From Bog-159 sp049511415 (lineage in GTDB: Bacteria > Acidobacteriota > Terriglobia > Bryobacterales > Bryobacteraceae): DNA of 64,000 bases. A program made the translations under genes and the position numbers. The notes under the pieces were generated by a model. It was not told the origin of the DNA and searched no databases. It worked only from the letters and a program-made list of their open reading frames with translations. The stretch covers positions 159,811-223,810 of the forward strand of contig JBEKYC010000002.1 of assembly GCA_049511415.1 (NCBI GenBank), read 5' to 3'. The stretch's first letter is position 1, and each line of letters opens with the position of its first letter. Below, in pieces: positions 1 through 9,074 of this stretch.

Positions 1-386
1 CCTGCGATGCGGCCTATGTGCGTGGGCTGGTTGAGATGGCACTTGAGGCAAATGCGGTCGGTTTCGGCGGCCGCGAGTTTGGCCGGATTGACGATAGCAG
101 CGGCATCCGCGGAATCGGCGTGCTTGCCGCCGGGACCGTGGCAGGATTCGCAGGCTTTAGCTTCCCCGCCGCGCCGTTTCTGAGTATCCACCAACTTGTG
201 AGGACTCTTCTGGAAGGCGTTGTAGATATCCTCATGGCACGGCTGGCAGGTTTCCGACCCAACGTACGCCTGGGGCGTGGCAGCCGCCGGCGCGACGGGG
301 GTTTGGGCAACAGCCGGGACGGCGGGGGTTTGCGCCACCGCCGTCCCGCAAAACAGCAATAAGAGAATTGCCCGGTTATTGGGCAT
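1..386 (-). CDS. DmsE/MtrA-like multiheme c-type cytochrome (partial, C-terminus outside window)
   Basis: Reading the minus strand from an ATG at 386 gives a protein with an N-terminal signal peptide (MPNNRAILLLLFCGTAVAQ) and then three heme-binding CXXCH motifs in the visible 128 codons: CQPCH, CESCH and CLKCH. The spacing and the phrase YVGSETCQPCHEDIY resemble the periplasmic decaheme DmsE/MtrA family, which passes electrons through an outer-membrane porin to an extracellular cytochrome. The start overlaps the stop of the upstream OmcA/MtrC-like gene by 11 bases, so the two are probably translationally coupled. Family assignment is inferred from the N-terminal third only. The gene runs off the left edge. 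Confidence 0.8.
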   Translation of the reverse strand, partial: MPNNRAILLLLFCGTAVAQTPAVPAVAQTPVAPAAATPQAYVGSETCQPCHEDIYNAFQKSPHKLVDTQKRRGGEAKACESCHGPGGKHADSADAAAIVNPAKLAAAETDRICLKCHLNQPTHIGRIA

Positions 387-2595
387 GCACGGCGTCAACC
401 GCATACGCCGCACCGGCGGCATGGCACACATTGCAGCTCTCCCCCAACACATCGGTGTTGGCCAGGAAGTGAGCCGATTCGCCCTCCGAAACGTGGCATC
501 CGCTGCAAGCTGAAGAAGCGGGCTGCACCGGATTTCCGGTCGCCCCTTGAATCCAACCCTGCGGATCCTGGACCGCATTCAGTCCGATCGGCAGATTCTG
601 CTCGCTGCCGTTGGTGTGGCAGACCGCGCAGTTCTGCATATAGGTGGCGTCTCCCGCCGGGCTCATGACCGGGAAGAGAACGCCGGAGAAGTCGTTATGG
701 CTGCCGCCAAAGCCGACGACGATATAGGGGTACTTGGGCGGCCCGCCCGGGTTGGTCGCGGCATTCACGCCGTCATGAATGCGGTGCACCAACAGGTTGA
801 AGTTGATGCCCTGCGGCGGGAGCGCTTTGTCCGCCGCGACGGTGGCGTTGACTCGCTGGCTGGCATCCGTGTTCGAGGGATTGTGGCACAGCACGCAGTA
901 CTCCGGATTGTTGCGCAGGTCGCCGTGCAGCGAAAGCGATACGTGGCAGGCATTGCAGTTGGTCTCCAACACCACCGTGCGCCGCGGCGCTTCTGGGGAG
1001 CCATCCACGGAGAAGTTCACTACCGGATTCGGGTTGGCGGCTACGGTAACGCTTTGCGACGAAGTGGTGCCGGGATACACCGTCACCGTCATGCGCGCTT
1101 CGCCCCCGATGGTGTACGTTCCGGTGGCAGCCGCCGGAATGGCGGTGATGAAAGTGTAGGTGCAGGCGCCGCTGGCGCTGCAGGCGGCCTTCAGAGCGCT
1201 CTCCGTTACATAACCCGGGGTCGTAGCGGTTCCGAAAACGGTGTAGCCATAATCCGTGGTGGGACCGGCCATAGTGAATTGGAGGGTGGAAAGCTGCGAT
1301 AAGGCGATGTTGTTGCCGCTGTTGTCCTGCACTGTGAAGGCGACGGTGGGACTTTGCCCGGCGGAGCTATTGGTCACGCCGGTAATGGCAAGCTGCAGGC
1401 CCGCTATTTGCGTATCCGGGTTCTGGGGGTATAAAGCCGCGGTGTCCGTGGGCACCACGTGCGCGCCCAGAATAGAGGCATCGAAGACCTCCTCGTCTTG
1501 GGGGATGTGGCAGGTGGCACACTGGGTGTCGTCCGTCTGGAATCCGCCGGGGTGGTTGGCGCCGGTAGCGAAATTTACATTGTCGTGGCACGCGCCGCAG
1601 GCGGCCCGGGTGGGCTCCGTCAGGAACGCCTTGGCTTGTGCGGCGCCGGTGGTCTGGCTGTGGCAAACCTCGCAACGGCGGGGATCGGCGGGATCGATCA
1701 CCGTAGAAAAGTTATTGACGGAATTCATGTAGCCGACGATTTCATAGGGCGCCGGTGGAACGGTCGTTGTGCCGGACGTGTACCCGAGCACGCTGGGCAA
1801 CTGCGATCCCATGTGGAGCTTATGCGCAAATACCTTGAGATCCAGCGTGTTGCCCGTGACCGGATCGGCGTTCTGCGGCTGGTGGCACATGACACACATG
1901 GGCATGCCGCTGGCGTAACCGCCGTGGAATGCCAATTGGTAATGGCAGGTGTTGCAGCTCTGCGTGCGGATGACGTCGCGCGTGACGGTGACTGGCGAAC
2001 CGTTGGGGACGAAGTTGAAAGTGGCCCCGGCGTAGCTTATGCCCAAGTTAAACGCCGTCTGATCGCGGTTGCCGTCGACCGCCACCGTATAAGTCGTGGT
2101 GGGGTCGAAACCCGCAGTCGCCGTGCCCGTGAACGTGTATTTGTACTGGCCTGAGCCCAGCGACGTGGGGGGCGTGCCGCTCCCAAAGGCGGGCAGTTCG
2201 AAGTCCGGGCGGATGATAGTCCCGAGCGCGGCGCCAGTCGCCGACGAGGTCGTGAGGGCGACATATTGTTCCTGTCCGGCCGGAATATACGCCGCCACGT
2301 AAGCCAGCGTGATCGCCCCCGGGGTGGTTGTCCCGGATGCATCCAACGGCAACCCTGTCGGATCCGTCAGCGTGTACGTCACACTAATGACGCCCGCGCT
2401 CGAGATTGCCGCTGAGTTGATGGTAATGTTCAAGCCAGGGTTCACGAAGTCGACCAGGGCTCGACTCGCATAATACGCCTTGTCGCGGGGTGAATAAGGA
2501 GACTTGCTTGAGCCGGTCAGGGCGACTGATCCAACGACCAGCAGTAACACCAGGCATATTCGCGAAACTCTGGAAACCGACGGAAATAGTTGCAT
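376..2595 (-). CDS. OmcA/MtrC family decaheme c-type cytochrome
   Basis: A 739-residue secreted protein with exactly ten CXXCH heme motifs (CNTCH, CVMCH, CEVCH, CGACH, CATCH, CNACH, CVLCH, CAVCH, CSGCH, CNVCH), split into two pentaheme clusters separated by beta-rich domains, the layout of OmcA/MtrC outer-surface cytochromes that reduce extracellular acceptors. The start is taken at 2595, not at an upstream ATG at 2652, because GGAG lies seven bases before it and the signal peptide follows at once. The signal peptide ends in LTGSS at residues 26-30: a serine stands where the lipobox cysteine of lipidated family members would be, so surface anchoring may differ. It is followed by a DmsE/MtrA-like gene. 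Function is inferred from family architecture. Confidence 0.9.
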   Translation of the reverse strand: MQLFPSVSRVSRICLVLLLVVGSVALTGSSKSPYSPRDKAYYASRALVDFVNPGLNITINSAAISSAGVISVTYTLTDPTGLPLDASGTTTPGAITLAYVAAYIPAGQEQYVALTTSSATGAALGTIIRPDFELPAFGSGTPPTSLGSGQYKYTFTGTATAGFDPTTTYTVAVDGNRDQTAFNLGISYAGATFNFVPNGSPVTVTRDVIRTQSCNTCHYQLAFHGGYASGMPMCVMCHQPQNADPVTGNTLDLKVFAHKLHMGSQLPSVLGYTSGTTTVPPAPYEIVGYMNSVNNFSTVIDPADPRRCEVCHSQTTGAAQAKAFLTEPTRAACGACHDNVNFATGANHPGGFQTDDTQCATCHIPQDEEVFDASILGAHVVPTDTAALYPQNPDTQIAGLQLAITGVTNSSAGQSPTVAFTVQDNSGNNIALSQLSTLQFTMAGPTTDYGYTVFGTATTPGYVTESALKAACSASGACTYTFITAIPAAATGTYTIGGEARMTVTVYPGTTSSQSVTVAANPNPVVNFSVDGSPEAPRRTVVLETNCNACHVSLSLHGDLRNNPEYCVLCHNPSNTDASQRVNATVAADKALPPQGINFNLLVHRIHDGVNAATNPGGPPKYPYIVVGFGGSHNDFSGVLFPVMSPAGDATYMQNCAVCHTNGSEQNLPIGLNAVQDPQGWIQGATGNPVQPASSACSGCHVSEGESAHFLANTDVLGESCNVCHAAGAAYAVDAVHAQ

Positions 2596-3022
2596 AGTTT
2601 TCTCCAATTGAGTGCGCACGAAAACCAAGCGCCACCGCCCAGCGGGAAGCAACCCGTCATTCCAGGCGTCAAGACACGGTAAGTCCAGCTAGAATCTCAG
2701 CATTAGATTGTTGCGATTCCCGACAAAGTTCTCCAGGTTTATTCGCTCCGCGCAAAAAAACCGCTATATCTCGACCGCAATTTCATCGATTGCCATGTGA
2801 CCATCGGCATCACTGCATCGTGGTTATATTGTACTCACGCAGACGCCAGCGTCAAGGGCTGCGTGTGCTATGCATTACTCCCGGCGCTTGTGATGCTCCT
2901 ATTTTGGCATTCGATCCACTGCATCTCGGGCGCCGGCGGGCTGCCGGGCAGCGGTGTCTTGGAATACGCCAGACGCGATGGACGGTCCCGTGGCCCCATG
3001 CGGCCTGTATAATCAAAGCTAA
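2596..3022. other. Divergent intergenic region, no gene seen
   Basis: This stretch of about 430 bases separates the decaheme cytochrome operon (minus) from the ttcA-like gene (plus). I find no convincing coding signal: the small open frames have no recognisable protein character. It must hold the promoter of the cytochrome operon, which I cannot place with confidence, and it ends with the TATAAT element of the plus-strand gene. No tRNA or riboswitch fold was recognised. Confidence 0.5.
3008..3013 (+). promoter_or_regulatory. -10 element TATAAT of ttcA-like gene
   Basis: A perfect TATAAT hexamer ends nine bases before the GTG start at 3023. Transcription starting about seven bases downstream would leave a leader of only two or three bases. 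No Shine-Dalgarno is present, so the message is probably leaderless. No clear -35 box is seen. Confidence 0.6.
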
Positions 3023-3793
3023 GTGGATCTCGAAAAGACATTGCTGCGCAAGGTGGGGGAAGCCATCCACCGTTTCAAAATGATCCGCGACGGCGACCGC
3101 GTGGCCGTGGCGCTATCGGGCGGCAAGGATTCCGTCACGCTGCTGGAAGCCCTGCTCCTGCTGGCGGCACGCGCACCCATCGATTTTTCGGTCTGCGCGT
3201 TCACCGTGGAGCAGGGCAAATTCCTGCGGCCCATCGAGCCGTTGGGGGAATATCTGAAGCAGCGTGGCGTCCAGTGGACATACTATCGCGACAAACCTTC
3301 GCTGCGGCTGCTCGATGAACAGCCTGGGCACGGTTGCGATCTCTGCAGCCGCTACCGCCGCCGCGCCGTCTACGAGATCTGTACCGGCTTGGGCGCCAAC
3401 GTGATCGCTTTTGGACATACCGCCGACGACTTTTGCGAGGCCTTACTGCGCAACACTCTCTTCACTGGACGGCTGAGCGCGCTCCCACCCGTGACGCAGT
3501 CGCGCGACCGGCAGTTCCGCCTGATCCGGCCGCTGGTCTTCGTCACCGAGGACATTACCCGCGCCTATGCGGAGCATCGCGCCGTGCCTATTGTGCCTTG
3601 CGATTGCTCCCTGCGCACCGGCACCGTGCGGCGTTCGCTACGCGGGATATTCGCGGAATTGGAGAAAGAGCACCCGCACCTGAAGGAGAACATCCTGTCG
3701 GCGATGGGCAATGTGGATACTAGTAGACTGCTCGACCCGCGCCTGCTGGAGATCGAAACGCCCGAACCGTTCCCGATTCTCACCGAATCCTAA
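3023..3793 (+). CDS. ttcA: TtcA-like tRNA 2-thiocytidine biosynthesis protein
   Basis: A 256-residue PP-loop ATPase. The P-loop SGGKDS is at residues 32-37. A CXXC pair (C105, C108) and a further cysteine region (C193, C195) match the three cysteines that hold the iron-sulfur cluster in TtcA, which thiolates cytidine 32 of certain tRNAs. Length is a little shorter than the E. coli enzyme (about 311). The GTG start is chosen because the TATAAT box lies immediately upstream and the first residues (MDLEKTLLRK) fit the family. It stands alone with its own promoter. A related PP-loop tRNA thiolase is possible, but the cysteine pattern favours TtcA. Confidence 0.82.
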   Translation: MDLEKTLLRKVGEAIHRFKMIRDGDRVAVALSGGKDSVTLLEALLLLAARAPIDFSVCAFTVEQGKFLRPIEPLGEYLKQRGVQWTYYRDKPSLRLLDEQPGHGCDLCSRYRRRAVYEICTGLGANVIAFGHTADDFCEALLRNTLFTGRLSALPPVTQSRDRQFRLIRPLVFVTEDITRAYAEHRAVPIVPCDCSLRTGTVRRSLRGIFAELEKEHPHLKENILSAMGNVDTSRLLDPRLLEIETPEPFPILTES

Positions 3794-3815
3794 ACACTTA
3801 CCGCGGGTGGTGTTG

Positions 3816-3821
3816 TATCCT
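3816..3821 (+). promoter_or_regulatory. -10-like TATCCT, six bases before ATG
   Basis: TATCCT ends six bases before the ATG at 3828, placing the predicted transcription start on the A of the start codon. No ribosome binding site is visible. It fits the leaderless pattern seen at several other genes in the window. Confidence 0.45.
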
Positions 3822-3827
3822 GACACC

Positions 3828-5945
3828 ATGCGTCGTCTCGTTTTCGCATTTATCTTTTCCTTGACTGCTCCGCTTGTGATGGTTGCGGGAGTCACGGTGA
3901 TGTGGAATCCTTCCGATCCCACCGTCGGCCCTTATCCCTCGGATGCGCTGACCATCCCCGATTCCACACAGAAATCCGGCATGCGCATCAACCTGCCGAT
4001 GCCCGATTGCACCACCGCTCCCAGCGATTGCCAGGACGTGCAACTGATCAATCAACTGGATGGCTTCCAGACCGCGCCGCGCATCACCATCAACTTCTCC
4101 GGCCCTATCGACGTGAACAGCGTGCACCACGCCGTCTACTACGTGGCGCTCCGCAACCTGACGCAGGAAGAGCACGGCATCACTGACCCCGGCCAGATGC
4201 TCTACACCACGCAGATGATCTACGATCCCACCACCAATACCCTCTACGGCAAGCCGGACGGCAATCTGGATCAGCATAGCCAGGTGGCCGTGATTGTGAC
4301 CGACGTCATCCAAGATCTGAACGGGAATCCGGTCCAGCCCGATCCGGGGTTTACGGCTTGTGTCGCGCCCGGCACTGAGCCGAAGACCACCTATTGCAGC
4401 GAACTCTCGCAGGCCATGACGGGACTAGCGGCGGCGGTCGCGCCCGCCAACATTGTGGGCGCCACGGTGTTCAGCACCATGAACGTTACCACCTGGCTGG
4501 AAAAGGCCCACGCGCAGATCCCCAATCTGACGCCGCCGCCCATCACGCCCCCTACGTTGATCCAATACTCCAAGATCGCGTCATTGGTCCTGCACGAACA
4601 GACCGGCGATAATCCTTCGCAATTCGTCGACGTGCAGTTGCCCATCGACAATCCGCTTTTCCAGGGCATCGGCGCCATCGGGTTCGGCGCCTTCGCCTCG
4701 CCGAATTTCCTGAACGATCAACAGGTGATTCCGTGGGTGCCCACCGGTCAGGATGTCTCTTTACCGGACTCGCTCAACCTGATTTCCTATCACGTCTTTC
4801 TCCCGGCCACGCCAGAGCCGCCCAACGGCTATCCGGTGGTGATCTTCGGGCACGGGCTGGGCGATAGCCAATGGGGCGGTCCAACCGCGGTGGCTCCCGT
4901 CCTGGCGCAGGCAGGTTTCGCCACCATCGCCATCAACGCGGTGGGGCACGGCTTCGGTCCGCAGAGCCAGGTCATCGTGACGGATACGTCGGGCAACGTC
5001 ACCACTCTGACTGCCGGCGGACGCGGCGTGGACTTGAACAACGACGGCACAATCGGTCCGTACGAAGGCTGCCTGCCGAACGATCCCGCGCAGGTGGCCT
5101 TGCGCGATTGCCTCCGCCAGACCGCTCTGGACCTTTCCTCGCTCGTGCACATGATCGGGAATGGCGTCTTCCTTACCGGAAATAACCAGCCGGATCTGGA
5201 TGCCTCCCGAATCTACTACGTCGGCGAATCGCTCGGCTCTTTGTACGGCACGATATTTGCCTCAATCGAGCCGAACGTGGGGGCCTCGGTGATGAACGTG
5301 GGTGGCGGCAGCACGGAAGATATCGTGCGCTGGAGCCAGTCGTACCATTCACTGGCGGCGGGTTTGCTGGGCGACCACATTCCCTCTCTACTCAACGAAG
5401 GCGACGATTTTAACGACAACTACGTGTTCCCTTATCAGCCATTGCTGGTGAACGAAGTGCCGGGCGCCATCGCGATCCAGAACGCCTTCGAGCTTTATGA
5501 GTGGCTGCAATGCGCGGGCGATCCGGTTTGTTTCGCGCCACACACCACGGCATCGCCCCTGCCGGGTATGCCGTATAAGAGAATCCTGTTCCAGTTGGCG
5601 CGCCTGGATTCCACCATGCCGAACATGGCTACCACGCGCCTGATCAAAGCCGCGAACCATCCCCTGACTTGGGAGTATCGCCATGATCTGGCTTTAGCCG
5701 ATGGCCTGCAGTTGCCGCAGGACCCCCATCCCTTCCTGGTGATGTTCATCGGAATCAACGGCAGCACGGTGGTGATTCCGGGGCTGGATGCCATAGCTAT
5801 TGGACTCGCCGCGCAACACCAGGTGGCCAGCTTCTTCAGTACCAACGGAACCAGCGCGATCGATCCGAACACGCTGCTGCCCTGGCGCTTCTCGCAGCCG
5901 TTGTTCGAGGCGCCGCCGGCGCTGCCGGAAGACAACGGCTATTGA
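3828..5945 (+). CDS. Secreted lipase/esterase-like alpha/beta hydrolase
   Basis: A 705-residue protein starting MRRLVFAFIFSL with a Sec signal peptide. The first half is a beta-rich, Ig-like region (FSGPIDVNSV, an SbsA/Ig-like style motif) as in VolA-type bacterial lipases with an N-terminal beta domain. The second half is an alpha/beta hydrolase: oxyanion-region FGHGLGDSQWGG near residue 340 and nucleophile elbow GESLG near residue 465. The open frame extends upstream to 3711, but the start at 3828 is preferred because of the signal peptide and the -10-like box just before it. Substrate is unknown; lipase or esterase activity is inferred from the fold and the GXSXG motif. Confidence 0.75.
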   Translation: MRRLVFAFIFSLTAPLVMVAGVTVMWNPSDPTVGPYPSDALTIPDSTQKSGMRINLPMPDCTTAPSDCQDVQLINQLDGFQTAPRITINFSGPIDVNSVHHAVYYVALRNLTQEEHGITDPGQMLYTTQMIYDPTTNTLYGKPDGNLDQHSQVAVIVTDVIQDLNGNPVQPDPGFTACVAPGTEPKTTYCSELSQAMTGLAAAVAPANIVGATVFSTMNVTTWLEKAHAQIPNLTPPPITPPTLIQYSKIASLVLHEQTGDNPSQFVDVQLPIDNPLFQGIGAIGFGAFASPNFLNDQQVIPWVPTGQDVSLPDSLNLISYHVFLPATPEPPNGYPVVIFGHGLGDSQWGGPTAVAPVLAQAGFATIAINAVGHGFGPQSQVIVTDTSGNVTTLTAGGRGVDLNNDGTIGPYEGCLPNDPAQVALRDCLRQTALDLSSLVHMIGNGVFLTGNNQPDLDASRIYYVGESLGSLYGTIFASIEPNVGASVMNVGGGSTEDIVRWSQSYHSLAAGLLGDHIPSLLNEGDDFNDNYVFPYQPLLVNEVPGAIAIQNAFELYEWLQCAGDPVCFAPHTTASPLPGMPYKRILFQLARLDSTMPNMATTRLIKAANHPLTWEYRHDLALADGLQLPQDPHPFLVMFIGINGSTVVIPGLDAIAIGLAAQHQVASFFSTNGTSAIDPNTLLPWRFSQPLFEAPPALPEDNGY

Positions 5946-5965
5946 TTGCTGCCGCTGTCGCACCG

Positions 5966-6703
5966 CTACAGCCTTTTCAAGACCTCTTTCGCCTCTTTCA
6001 GCCTGGCGAATGTTTTCTCCGCCTCGCGGAATTCGCGCGTGTGCACCCGGCGGCGCGCGCCGTTGTGCTCCACGGGAAATCGCAGGTGCAGCATCTCGTG
6101 AAACATCACGTATTCAAGAGCCAGTTCCGGCACCGAGGGACTATCGAAGATGCGGCTGATGATGATGGCGTTGTGCGACGGGTCGAAGTGCCCCAACATA
6201 TTGCGCGAGACGCCGCGGCTCCAGCCTAACTGCGGCCGCGCCAGCAGACCCTCGAAGTGCTCCGCATTCAGCGCCTCGAACACCGTCTCCAAGTTATAAT
6301 GGCTACCTTGTGGGCCGGAAACAAACTTGCGGCCCCGGATCTGGCGGACCAGATGCATTTGCCGGCGGACGTCGCGCCGGTTCAGGTAAAGCCGGTAACG
6401 GTGTGAGTAGATGCGGGCAATCGGACGGCGGAACAGCTTGCCCAACAGGATGTGGGCCAGGGCCTCCGCTACCGGGGCCGGTGCGCCTTCCAGCAGATCC
6501 GAGATCCGCACGCGAATGGCGCCGGATTCCAGGCGGATGAAGCTGTCGGCATTGGCAAAACGGCAAAACTCCACGGTGATGCCCGGCAGTGGAGTGCGGG
6601 GTTTGAGTTCGCGGAAGACGCGGGCGTAGATTTCTTCCGGACTTTCGAAGAGCAAGGCGCTTTGAAATCCGGATACGGCTGAACCCAAGCCGTGGTCTTG
6701 CAT
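5966..6703 (-). CDS. SprT-like zinc metallopeptidase domain protein
   Basis: About 245 residues. The zinc-binding motif HEMLH is at residues 202-206, followed by a further histidine in VHTREF about 15 residues on, as in SprT/WSS-like peptidase domains. The N-terminal half has no recognisable motif but contains an LGxxF-type amphipathic stretch. The start is uncertain: ATG at 6703 follows a TAAATT box by eight bases; ATG at 6721 is an alternative. It converges on the lipase-like gene with a 20-base gap and diverges from fabH. No signal peptide, so a cytoplasmic role is likely. The actual substrate is unknown. Confidence 0.7.
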   Translation of the reverse strand: MQDHGLGSAVSGFQSALLFESPEEIYARVFRELKPRTPLPGITVEFCRFANADSFIRLESGAIRVRISDLLEGAPAPVAEALAHILLGKLFRRPIARIYSHRYRLYLNRRDVRRQMHLVRQIRGRKFVSGPQGSHYNLETVFEALNAEHFEGLLARPQLGWSRGVSRNMLGHFDPSHNAIIISRIFDSPSVPELALEYVMFHEMLHLRFPVEHNGARRRVHTREFREAEKTFARLKEAKEVLKRL

Positions 6704-6749
6704 TTCTTTACAATTTAACATATCAGGGTCAGCGGGCCTTGGAGGAAAC

Positions 6750-7745
6750 TTGTCCAAAGTGAAAATCAGCGCGCTCGGTTGCTACGTGCCGCCGGGTGTG
6801 CTCACCAACAACGATCTTGAGAAGATGGTGCAGACCAATTCCCAGTGGATCATCGAGCGCACGGGAATTTGCGAGCGGCATATCGCCGCGCCGGATGTCG
6901 CCACTTCCGATTTGGGAACCGAGGCGGCGCGCGTGGCGCTGGCGGCGCGCGGTATTACGGGCGACGAGTTGGACGCCATCCTGGTGTGCACGGTAACGCC
7001 GGATATGCTGTTTCCGTCTACCGCCTGCCTCATCCAGGATCGCCTGGGCGCGCACCACGCGTGGGGCTTCGACCTGGTCGCCGCCTGCTCCAGTTTCCTC
7101 TATGGGCTGACCACCGGCGCGGCCCTGATCGCCGCCGGCACGCACCGAAAAGTCATGATCATCGGCGCCGATACCATGAGCCGCATCATCGATTACACCG
7201 ACCGGGCCACCTGTATCCTGTTCGGCGATGGCGCGGGTGCCATGATTCTGGAGCCGTCGGGCGAGGCGGATGACGGCGCGGGCTTTATCGATTTCGTGGG
7301 CGAGATCGACGGTTCAGGCGGGCAGTATCTGTACCAGCCGGCCGGTGGCAGCCGTCTGCCCGCGTCCGCGGAAACCGTCGCCAAGCGGCAGCACTATGTG
7401 CACCAGGAAGGCCAGCAGGTTTTCAAATACGCGGTGAAGAAGATGTACGAATTGTGCGCCGAAGTGCTGGAGCGAAACAAGCTGAAGCCGTCCGACGTCC
7501 GCGTGCTGATCCCGCATCAGGCCAACCGCCGGATCATCACCGGCGCGGCGGAGCGCATGGGCTTGTCGCCGGAGCAGGTAGTGATCAACATCGACCGCTA
7601 CGGCAACACCACCTCCGCCACTTTGCCGCTGGCCACGCGGGACGCCATCGCGCAAGGGCGGCTCCAGAAGGGCGACCTGGTGATGTTCGCCACCGTGGGC
7701 GCGGGATATACGGCGGGCGCGAGCCTTTGGCGCTGGGCATATTAG
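6750..7745 (+). CDS. fabH: 3-oxoacyl-ACP synthase III (KAS III)
   Basis: A 331-residue FabH, which condenses acetyl-CoA with malonyl-ACP to start fatty-acid chains. The catalytic triad is visible: C113 in AACSSF, H256 in PHQANRR and N286 in GNTTSA. The start is a TTG at 6750 with GGAGG four bases upstream, which decides it over later starts. Length is normal for the family. The gene is not in a visible fab cluster; its downstream neighbour is a decayed gene beginning one base after the stop. A specialised KAS III acting on other primers cannot be excluded. Confidence 0.93.
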   Translation: MSKVKISALGCYVPPGVLTNNDLEKMVQTNSQWIIERTGICERHIAAPDVATSDLGTEAARVALAARGITGDELDAILVCTVTPDMLFPSTACLIQDRLGAHHAWGFDLVAACSSFLYGLTTGAALIAAGTHRKVMIIGADTMSRIIDYTDRATCILFGDGAGAMILEPSGEADDGAGFIDFVGEIDGSGGQYLYQPAGGSRLPASAETVAKRQHYVHQEGQQVFKYAVKKMYELCAEVLERNKLKPSDVRVLIPHQANRRIITGAAERMGLSPEQVVINIDRYGNTTSATLPLATRDAIAQGRLQKGDLVMFATVGAGYTAGASLWRWAY

Positions 7746-7746
7746 C

Positions 7747-8317
7747 ATGGTAAGGAGCAAGACTGGCGTTGCGTGCTCGCGAGTCGTTCAGTCGATGCTT
7801 CAGGAGAAGTACGCGAAGGGCACGAGCCAGGTTGAGTTCGACTGGCAGGGAGATGATCCGCTCTTTCCGTTACCGGAAGGACCTGCCTGAAGTCCTCGCC
7901 AGGGAAGCCGCCGCCGATGAAACGTGGGTCATCCAGGAGCCCGCACGCGGCGAGTATAAGTTCGCTCTGTCTCTCTGGGGCCCATATTGCCCAGCGAGCA
8001 CTGGACACTTACAAGGCTGCCCGGCGTGAGGCCCGAGATGGTCATCCGATACGCGCTGGACGACCAACAGGCCCTGTTGGCCATCATTCGGCACAGCCAC
8101 CTGCCACTTGCTTACAGAACCATTGATTATCTGGGCGCGCAATACGTCTTTCCCGTGCAAGCCCATCGCTGCGCAGTTTATGGCCGACGATATATACCTC
8201 CTCGCCTTCGAGCAACTCATGGGCGACCTGCCGACGGTTGCAGACGAGAAGCACTACAAGCTGGTCCCGTCTGACGGCCTGTCCGACGACGAAATTGCAT
8301 CGTACGGCCTGCATTGA
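7747..8317 (+). pseudogene. Frameshifted remnant of a conserved hypothetical (possibly endonuclease-like) gene
   Basis: Coding-quality protein runs successively through several frames: MVRSKTGVAC...QGDDPLFPLPEG from the ATG at 7747; DLPEVLAREAAADETWVIQEP until about 7980; EHWTLTRLPGVRPEMVIRYALDD and GAQYVFPVQA until about 8165; then KPIAAQFMADD...ADEKHYKLVP until the stop at 8317. Together they resemble one protein that has lost internal segments and taken at least two or three frameshifts. I recall similar full-length proteins in cyanobacteria and acidobacteria annotated as hypothetical or endonuclease-like, but I cannot name a family with certainty. It begins one base after fabH and is probably not functional. 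Confidence 0.6.
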
Positions 8318-8324
8318 GCCGCAT

Positions 8325-9020
8325 TCAAAACCTGCCGGCGCGCGCGCCCAGATCCCAGAACTCCGACACCAATCCGGCGCGCTGGAAGATCTCTTGCGCC
8401 TCCGCAACCGTCCATTTGTGCCAGTCCGGACTGGCGTGAGCCCCATACCAGTCCCGCGCCAGGGCCGCGACTTGGGAAAGCGGCACCGCCTCGCCTAGCG
8501 GCAAGTGGTGGCGCGCGGACCACGCCGCGATCTCGTCGGCGGAACGGAACGGCAGCACCATCGCGCAATGTTCATGCACGTTGTCCCATGCCCTGGCCGG
8601 CGGAATCGCAAAATGTACTGCAACGTCCGCGAAAGCGCTGGGTTGTCCATCTCGTATCGGGACCGTCAACGGTTCGCCTTCGCCGCCGTAGCGGGTGTGT
8701 AGGGTGACCTCCCCTCCCACCAGCGTGGCCACGCCGAATGCGCACCACACGCACGGCGCCCACCAGCCGCCGCGCTCCGCCTGAATCCAGTGCAAAGTAG
8801 GCGTCAGCGAGAACGGGTGTACGATCCAGGGTTCCACAACATGCGGATGCAGCACGACTCCGTGGATTGCGGCCAGGTCTTCGAGCAGCGCGGACATCTC
8901 GGATGGCGCTACGTTCATGCGTTCGCACAACTCCGCGCGCGACGGGCAGGCGCGCTCCTCGATCAGGCCGTGGATCATCTCGAAGTGCGCGCGCGCCAGT
9001 TGCGTTTCGCGATCGCTCAT
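8325..9020 (-). CDS. Alkylmercury lyase (MerB)-like family protein
   Basis: A 231-residue protein. An N-terminal helical/winged region (residues 1-60) is followed by a MerB-like core: HPFS near residue 68, CVWCAFG near 90-96 and HCAMVLPF near 151-158. In MerB the motif WCALD supplies the catalytic Cys96 and Asp99; here the cysteine is kept but the aspartate position is glycine (WCAFG). The second catalytic cysteine has a counterpart in HEHC. Organomercury cleavage is therefore doubtful and a different role is likely. The start at 9020 is chosen because longer readings of this frame run into the divergent gene. No mer genes are nearby. Confidence 0.68.
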   Translation of the reverse strand: MSDRETQLARAHFEMIHGLIEERACPSRAELCERMNVAPSEMSALLEDLAAIHGVVLHPHVVEPWIVHPFSLTPTLHWIQAERGGWWAPCVWCAFGVATLVGGEVTLHTRYGGEGEPLTVPIRDGQPSAFADVAVHFAIPPARAWDNVHEHCAMVLPFRSADEIAAWSARHHLPLGEAVPLSQVAALARDWYGAHASPDWHKWTVAEAQEIFQRAGLVSEFWDLGARAGRF

Positions 9021-9074
9021 ATCTTCATTCTGGACCGCCGGTCCGGCGGTATGTTTGGAAAGGAGGACCCCATC

